Below are positions 13,396-17,650 of a DNA stretch of 17,650 nt, piece after piece. The stretch lies in NCBI GenBank assembly GCA_900544705.1, contig UQWH01000042.1, positions 1-17,650 of the forward strand, written 5' to 3'. The position numbers and the translations under genes are program-made. A model generated the notes under the pieces. The model saw only the letters and a list, made by a program, of their open reading frames with translations. It ran no database searches and was not told the origin of the DNA. Source of the DNA: an uncultured Eubacteriales bacterium. Its GTDB lineage: Bacteria; Bacillota; Clostridia; Oscillospirales; Oscillospiraceae. Position 1 is the first letter of the stretch. Every line of letters starts with the position of its first letter.

Positions 13396-14244
13396 TTATC
13401 TGCGGAAGCTGAAGTCCATCATCTTACCCTTGATGAATTCCTTCATTGCGTCCTTGACCTTCGGGTAGATCGCGGTGTTGTACTTGAAGCCTTCCTGCGT
13501 GGAGAGGTTCGTGTAGGTCTTGATCATGGTGGTCAGAACGTCGGTAGCGACATTGATCTTGCGGATGCCGTTGCGGATGGAGTCCTGAACCTGCTCGACC
13601 GGAGTGCCGGAGCCGCCGTGCAGGACCAGAGGAACCTTGACGACTTCGTGGATCTTCTTCAGACGCTCGATGTTCAGATGCGGAGCGGCGACATAAGCGC
13701 CGTGCTGGGTGCCGATGCTGACGGCCAGGCAGTCAACGCCGGTTCTCTCTGCGAATTCCGCGGCCTCGTCGGGATCGGTCTGTGCGCCTTCCGGGCCCTT
13801 GACAATGAGGTTGCCCTCTTCGCCGATCAGCTTGCCGAGCTCGCCTTCGACGGTGATGCCCAGAGGATGTGCATACTCAACGACCTTGCGGGTCAGGGCA
13901 ATGTTCTCTTCGAAGGGGAGGGAGGAGCCGTCGATCATGACGGAGGAATAGCCGGCGTTGATGGCCTGCACACATTCCTCATAGGTGCGGCAGTGATCCA
14001 GATGCAGAGCGATGGGAACGGTGGTGTTGGCAGCAGCACGCTTGACCGTCTCGACGGTGCCTGCGAAGCCGCCCATCAGATCGCAGCAGTCCGTACCGGT
14101 AATGAAGATCACCGGCGTATTTAGCTCGGAGCCTGCTTCGATCGCTGCGAGTGCGGAATCATAAGAGACCGTAACAAACGCGCCGTAGGCAATGCCCTTT
14201 TCTTCTGCAAGTTCAAGCAGGGGTTTCATGGGTGCAAAGTTCAT
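13396..14244 (-). CDS. Class II ketose-(bis)phosphate aldolase 2 (divergent)
   Basis: A 282-residue Zn-dependent aldolase, second gene of the operon, with AAAGGAG at 9 nt. It has ALHLDHC with Asp83 and Zn His84, MIDGSSLPFEENIALTR, TVEGELGKL (131-139), VSIGTQHGAYV with Zn His181, LVLHGGSGTP with Zn His209 and KINVATDV for phosphate binding. It is more like KbaY/GatY in its middle than aldolase 1, yet the usual 'AFNxxN' strand near the N-terminus reads GAFVTVSYDS, without Asn. It lies 30 bp after kinase 2, so kinase 2 and aldolase 2 form a second kinase/aldolase pair, clearly different from the pair at the other end. The family includes fructose-, tagatose- and other ketose-phosphate aldolases and IolJ-like enzymes; the substrate is unknown. 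Confidence 0.9.
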   Translation of the reverse strand: MNFAPMKPLLELAEEKGIAYGAFVTVSYDSALAAIEAGSELNTPVIFITGTDCCDLMGGFAGTVETVKRAAANTTVPIALHLDHCRTYEECVQAINAGYSSVMIDGSSLPFEENIALTRKVVEYAHPLGITVEGELGKLIGEEGNLIVKGPEGAQTDPDEAAEFAERTGVDCLAVSIGTQHGAYVAAPHLNIERLKKIHEVVKVPLVLHGGSGTPVEQVQDSIRNGIRKINVATDVLTTMIKTYTNLSTQEGFKYNTAIYPKVKDAMKEFIKGKMMDFSFRR

Positions 14245-14274
14245 CGTTTTTTTCTCCTTTACAAATAGAAATAT

Positions 14275-15216
14275 TTATTTTCTGCTCTGATAGAGCCGGA
14301 GTGCTTCGTCAAAGCAGGGAACACCGGCGGTACCGCCGATTGCTTCTATATTTTTGGCTGCGACGACGCTCGCGAGGCCGGCTGCATCGAAGATGTTCCA
14401 GCCGCGGCCGACGGCGCAGATCAGACCGGCCATAAAGGAGTCGCCCGCGCCGGTGGTGTCGACCACGTGAACGCCTTCCATCGGAGGAAGGATCTCTTCA
14501 CGTTCGAAGTCCGTCACATAGCAGCCCTTGCCGCCGAGCTTGATGCCGAAGGCCTTCATCCCGAAGGGACGGAAGGCTTCCGCGATCTCGTGCGGATCCT
14601 CTTTGCCGGTCAGGCGGCTGGCTTCGTAAAAGCTGGGGAAGAAGATGTCCGTGACCTCCAGCGCGCCGGAGAGCTTTTCCAGCCAGTTGTCCACATGGAT
14701 CGTTTCGTCGATGGCGGCGTCCATCGCGGTGAGCTTGCCGAGCGCCTTGGCCCTGCGGAAGAGCCGCTCCAGACCGCCGTCGTTCATATAAGGTAATGCC
14801 ATGACGCTTCCAAAGTAGACAATGTCCGCTTCCTTTAACATCTCGTCCGTCACATCCGCGTCCGTGACCTTGGAGAAGATCGCCTTGTCCGTCAGGAAGT
14901 GGCGCTCGCCATCCGTGCCGATCAGCGCGTAGGTCGTCGAGGTGGCGCAGGTCTCGTCATTTTTCAGGCCCTCAATATGTACGCCAGCCTTCCGGCACTG
15001 GGAACGGATGAAGCCGCCCGCGGCATCGTCTGCGACTCTGCCGGAGAGGGAAACGTCGGTGCCGAGCTTGGCAAGCGCCATCGCGAAGTTCAGCGCATCG
15101 CCGCCGCAGGCCATAGTCGGTTTTTGAATCGTGATACTGTCGAGTTCCATGACGTTGGCAGGCACCGGGGAGATCAGAACGTCACAGACTGTCATTCCAA
15201 CACTGAGTACTTTCAC
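14275..15216 (-). CDS. PfkB/ribokinase-family sugar kinase 2
   Basis: First gene of the sugar operon, 313 residues from the GTG at 15216, which has GAGG at 6 nt. In-frame ATG codons at 15228 and 15255 lack ribosome sites. PfkB signatures: VLSVGMTVCDVL at the start, ACGGDALNFAMALAKLG (36-52), SGRVADDAAGGF, IFFPSFYEASRLTGKED (191-207), GIKLGGKGCYV and the canonical anion hole DTTGAGDSFMAG (253-264) with catalytic Asp259. Its sequence differs strongly from kinase 1, so it is not a recent duplicate. Being promoter-proximal and paired with aldolase 2 it likely carries out an early step in sugar use. Exact substrate not readable. Confidence 0.9.
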   Translation of the reverse strand: MKVLSVGMTVCDVLISPVPANVMELDSITIQKPTMACGGDALNFAMALAKLGTDVSLSGRVADDAAGGFIRSQCRKAGVHIEGLKNDETCATSTTYALIGTDGERHFLTDKAIFSKVTDADVTDEMLKEADIVYFGSVMALPYMNDGGLERLFRRAKALGKLTAMDAAIDETIHVDNWLEKLSGALEVTDIFFPSFYEASRLTGKEDPHEIAEAFRPFGMKAFGIKLGGKGCYVTDFEREEILPPMEGVHVVDTTGAGDSFMAGLICAVGRGWNIFDAAGLASVVAAKNIEAIGGTAGVPCFDEALRLYQSRK

Positions 15217-15237
15217 AACACACCTCATGTTATCTAT

Positions 15238-15273
15238 GTATGTTCGTTTGTTCAATTGTACGTACCAACATAC
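15238..15273. promoter_or_regulatory. Candidate GntR operator over the sugar-operon start site
   Basis: GTATGTT (15238-15244) is inverted as AACATAC (15267-15273), with a GTACGTAC palindrome (15258-15265) inside. The block begins 2 bp downstream of the predicted -10 and covers +1. Assignment to the divergent GntR regulator is inferred from position. Confidence 0.5.
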
Positions 15274-15275
15274 TT

Positions 15276-15304
15276 TTTATACCATCATGATTTTTGAATG
15301 TCAA
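15276..15304 (-). promoter_or_regulatory. Promoter of the sugar operon
   Basis: On the minus strand there is a perfect TTGACA (15304-15299), a 17-bp spacer and TATAAA (15281-15276). The expected start is near 15269, about 50 nt before kinase 2. This near-consensus promoter would need repression, which fits the operator-like repeat just downstream. Confidence 0.75.
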
Positions 15305-15410
15305 TAGTTTTGAGGCAATAACTTCTTTTTCAGCAGCTTTGTACAAATACATGGAATATTTTTTGTGCAAAAGATGGTACTAAAAAATAAGAACAATAGA
15401 ACAATGACTA

Positions 15411-15439
15411 TTGATTATGTACGCACGATGTGATATTGT
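15411..15439 (+). promoter_or_regulatory. Probable promoter of the gntR-type gene
   Basis: TTGATT (15411-15416), 17-bp spacer, TATTGT (15434-15439). The spacer contains TGTACGCAC, one base from the TGTACGTAC in the sugar-operon operator, so the regulator may also control itself. Confidence 0.45.
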
Positions 15440-15489
15440 ATATAAGAAGACAACGGCAAATCGTACAAAGGTATTGGAGAAAAAGTATC

Positions 15490-16233
15490 ATGGAGAAAAA
15501 CGTATTAGATCATTCAACGCCCATCCCACTCTATTTCCAGCTCAAGTCGCTGATCCTGCGGGATATTCAGAAAGGGGTTTACCCGATCGGCACGCAGATC
15601 CCGACAGAAATGGAGCTGCAGGCCTCTTTCGGCGTCAGCCGTGCGACCATCCGCCATGCGCTCAATGAGCTGGTCAACGAGGGCTGGCTGGAGCGTAAGG
15701 CCAGCAAGGGCACTTTTGTGTCCCAGCCGAAAAAGACCAGAAATGTGTTCCGCTCCTTTGAGCCGTTTTATCAGCGGGTCGAAGCCACCGGCCAGCGACA
15801 CCGCAACGAGGTGCTGGAAATGGCCGTGATCGAGGCGAATGAGATGCTGGCAGAAGCGATGAAGCTCCGCCTCGGAGAGAAAGTCGTGACCATGTTTCGC
15901 CGCCGTTATATTGAGGACGACGCCGTTGTGACCATCCGCAATTTCCTGCCGTTTTCCATCTGCGGCTTTATTCTCAGCCATGACTTCCGCGAGGAGTCGC
16001 TGTATGAGGTGCTGATGCAGAATCCGCTTTCCAAAATTGCCAAGACCCGTTCCATCGTCTCCGCGCAGCGCTCCACCCCGGAGGATCTGAAGCTGCTGGG
16101 CATCAAGAAGGATACGCCGGTGCTGGTGTTCAGCAACACGGCTGTCACGGAAAACGGTACTGTCGTGGACTATGCCTTCACCCGTTACCGCGGCGATCTG
16201 AGCAGCTTTGAGCTGGAGTCTTCCCCGGAATAA
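15490..16233 (+). CDS. GntR-family regulator, HutC/UTRA type
   Basis: A 248-residue transcription factor. The N-terminal GntR winged helix reads PIPLYFQLKSLILRDIQKG, IPTEMELQASFGVSRATIRHAL and LVNEGWLERKASKGTFVSQP. A UTRA ligand-binding domain follows, with LGEKVVTMFRRRYIEDD, LPFSICGFI, RSIVSAQRSTPEDLKLLGIKKDTPVLVFS and DYAFTRYRGD. UTRA domains usually bind small phosphorylated sugars or related metabolites. The ATG at 15490 is preceded by GGAG; the frame is open to a GTG at 15430 that precedes the likely transcript start. It is divergent from the sugar operon and is its likely local repressor, perhaps sensing a phosphorylated intermediate made by the PfkB kinases (inference). Confidence 0.92.
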   Translation: MEKNVLDHSTPIPLYFQLKSLILRDIQKGVYPIGTQIPTEMELQASFGVSRATIRHALNELVNEGWLERKASKGTFVSQPKKTRNVFRSFEPFYQRVEATGQRHRNEVLEMAVIEANEMLAEAMKLRLGEKVVTMFRRRYIEDDAVVTIRNFLPFSICGFILSHDFREESLYEVLMQNPLSKIAKTRSIVSAQRSTPEDLKLLGIKKDTPVLVFSNTAVTENGTVVDYAFTRYRGDLSSFELESSPE

Positions 16234-16273
16234 AAGAAGCCGGGCCGATTTAAGGAAACCGCCGCACCGAGCC

Positions 16274-16419
16274 GAAGCGCCGGAATGAGCTTGCTCATTC
16301 CGGCGCTTCAGCTTGTCAAAAAAGTCCATTTGGACTTTTTCGACAAGCTGAGGGCACGCCAACGGCGTGCCCTCAGTGCGCAAAGCGCACGTGTTTTTTG
16401 ATTTCAAAATCAAAAAACA
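16274..16419. repeat. Array of five contiguous hairpins (REP-like structured element)
   Basis: Five inverted repeats follow one another almost without gaps. They are 17-bp perfect arms (16274-16290/16293-16309); 20-bp arms with one mismatch (16309-16328/16331-16350); 13-bp perfect arms (16348-16360/16364-16376); 6-bp arms (16376-16381/16385-16390); and 13-bp perfect AT-rich arms (16392-16404/16407-16419). Neighbouring arms share one to three bases. The array separates the convergent gntR and xre genes and may terminate both, but five stems exceed that need. The rest of 16234-16494 holds no gene. Confidence 0.8.
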
Positions 16420-16494
16420 AAGTATTACTTTCTCCTTCCCTCCGTAACTTTAAGCTGGATAAGTTTTTTGACAGTCTGGCTTTTCCTCCTCCGC

Positions 16495-17535
16495 TTAGCC
16501 GCGCTTTTCCATTTTTTCGCGCAGGCGCGCGATCTGGCGCTTCGGCTCGTCGATCAGCTCGCCCTCTCCTTCGTTCCAGTCGGTGCGGGCGATCTCAATT
16601 TCCTTCTCATACCAGCCGATGGCCTCGCCGTAGTTCCCGCGCAGCTCGGCCAGCTGCGCCAGTGCCTCCGCGGCATCGACATACTTCGGTTGCATCCGTT
16701 CCAGCGCCTGCCGGAAGCCCGCCTCGGCCTCGTCATAGCGGCAGAGGGAGGCCAGCATACTCGCGCGGACGAACCACGCAAAGCCGTTTTCCGGATATTC
16801 CTGCGTCATCTGCGCCCAGCAGTCCAGCGCCTCGTCCAGCCGTCCCTCCGCGCGGAGGATCATGCCGAGGTAGAGGTGGTAATGATAGCTGTGCTCCAGC
16901 CGGTCCAGCTTTTCCAGATACTCCCGTGCCTCCGCGCAGCGCCCGTCGGCGATCAGCAGATCGAGCAGCCACTGATAGCCGTGCTTATCCTGCGGATGCG
17001 CGGCGACAAAGTCGAGATAAAACTCGATCAGCTTCGCGTGATTGGCATAATTCCAGTCGAAATACGCGCCGTTTTCCGCGTCGAACACCGCATGGTGCGC
17101 GTCGCCGCTCTCCGGCAGCAGGCTCAGCGCCCTGCGCGCCAGCGGCGCGGCGTGCTCGCGGTATTCCTTCGCGCGCTTGTTGTAAAGCTCCGCCAGCAGG
17201 AGTGTCGCGCGTGCCTGCTTCTCCGGCTCCAGACATTTTTCCTTCAGAAAGCGTTCTTCGCTCTCAAATTCCTGCTGTGTCAGGAAGCGGCGATCCCAGA
17301 GCATATTGTCGATGCGCTCCATGCGGCGGTCATCCGTCATGGAAAACAGCGCGTCGATGGACGTCCCCAGCGCCACCGAGAGCGGCGGCAGCAGCAGAAT
17401 ATCCGGCATACTCGTTCCGCTCTCCCATTTGGAAACAGCCTGCGGCGTAACGGACAGCTTCTGCGCCAATTGCTCCTGCGTGAGTCCCGCGCCGGCGCGC
17501 AGCGACCGGATCTTTGCGCCAAATTCGTTTGTCAT
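16495..17535 (-). CDS. XRE-family regulator with TPR-like C-terminal domain
   Basis: Protein of 346 residues. The N-terminal Cro/C1-type helix-turn-helix is clear: FGAKIRSLRAGAGLTQEQLAQKLSVTPQAVSKWESG, then a LGTSIDALFSM linker typical of Firmicute XRE regulators. The remaining 270 residues are helical with TPR-like repeats, for example AEAREYLEKLD, GRLDEALDCWAQMTQEYPEN and CRYDEAEAGFRQALERMQPK, ending in a charged tail. The ATG at 17544 touches the AAGG site, so the ATG at 17535, 8 nt away, is preferred. It is a single-gene unit facing gntR. TPR domains in such regulators often bind peptides or partner proteins; the ligand and targets here are unknown. Confidence 0.88.
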   Translation of the reverse strand: MTNEFGAKIRSLRAGAGLTQEQLAQKLSVTPQAVSKWESGTSMPDILLLPPLSVALGTSIDALFSMTDDRRMERIDNMLWDRRFLTQQEFESEERFLKEKCLEPEKQARATLLLAELYNKRAKEYREHAAPLARRALSLLPESGDAHHAVFDAENGAYFDWNYANHAKLIEFYLDFVAAHPQDKHGYQWLLDLLIADGRCAEAREYLEKLDRLEHSYHYHLYLGMILRAEGRLDEALDCWAQMTQEYPENGFAWFVRASMLASLCRYDEAEAGFRQALERMQPKYVDAAEALAQLAELRGNYGEAIGWYEKEIEIARTDWNEGEGELIDEPKRQIARLREKMEKRG

Positions 17536-17570
17536 GTTTCTCATCCTTTCTTCCGGGCCCTTGTGCGGTC

Positions 17571-17600
17571 AGTATAGCACGCCGGAAGCCGCCTGCGCAA
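17571..17600 (-). promoter_or_regulatory. Promoter of the XRE/TPR gene
   Basis: On the minus strand there is TTGCGC (17600-17595), an 18-bp spacer and TATACT (17576-17571), with an expected start about 30 nt before the gene. The last 50 bases of the window (17601-17650) show nothing recognisable. Confidence 0.5.
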
Positions 17601-17650
17601 TGACTGCAGCGTTGACCCGCCTCGCCCGGCGGTTGAGAAAAAGCGGCGGT

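Noticed and set aside
6897..15216. Sulfoquinovose (sulfo-EMP), inositol or galactitol/tagatose operon
   Set aside because: A kinase and aldolase are shared with those routes, but the required glycosidase, isomerase, inositol dehydrogenase or PTS genes are absent, so none of these labels is supported.
16274..16419. CRISPR array
   Set aside because: The repeats are five different inverted repeats, not one direct repeat separated by unique spacers, and no cas gene is present.
16398..17577. Plus-strand open frames of about 350-370 codons opposite the XRE gene
   Set aside because: One is Arg/Pro/Ser-rich low-complexity and the other a mirror frame; the minus strand has an unmistakable helix-turn-helix with a fitting start, ribosome site and promoter.

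Overview
The window looks like part of a chromosome from an anaerobic gut Clostridium-class Firmicute, probably Oscillospiraceae-like. This is inferred from its GC-rich coding sequence, AGGAGG-type ribosome sites, Clostridia-style feoA-feoA-feoB iron operon and Mgl/PfkB/KbaY-type sugar operon. No rRNA, tRNA, CRISPR array, transposase or phage gene was seen.

Bases 1-2450 hold a minus-strand ferrous iron uptake operon: two small FeoA proteins and the first 564 residues of FeoB, which runs off the left edge. Four copies of a GGTTAGC-N4-GCTAACC-type palindrome lie around it: one on the transcription start, one in the leader, one upstream, and one between feoA and feoB. They resemble DtxR/IdeR boxes. 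A short DtxR-family regulator with the iron-type metal ligands (Met, Cys, Glu, His) sits 1.6 kb away at 4055-4429, and is the natural candidate to bind them. A cytoplasmic GH29 alpha-L-fucosidase lies between the two.

Bases 4430-4690 are a convergent intergenic region with a 17-bp terminator hairpin and a possible small inverted-repeat element. A pair of half-size chromate-transporter (CHR) proteins follows on the minus strand, divergent from a LysR-type regulator that ends in a strong bidirectional terminator.

Bases 6897-15216 form one long minus-strand sugar operon, read as: PfkB kinase 2, class II aldolase 2, MglB, MglA, MglC, aldo/keto reductase, PfkB kinase 1, class II aldolase 1. A HutC-type GntR regulator is divergent at 15490-16233. 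A glucose/galactose-class ABC importer is thus flanked by two non-identical kinase/aldolase pairs plus a reductase. This looks like a complete uptake, phosphorylation and cleavage route for a sugar that the sequence alone does not identify. It is the best candidate here for an undescribed pathway. The control region has a near-consensus promoter, an inverted repeat over the start site, and a cluster of GTAC cores.

Bases 16234-16494, between the convergent gntR and an XRE/TPR regulator gene, contain five back-to-back hairpins in 146 bp. This exceeds what termination needs and looks like an interspersed structured repeat.
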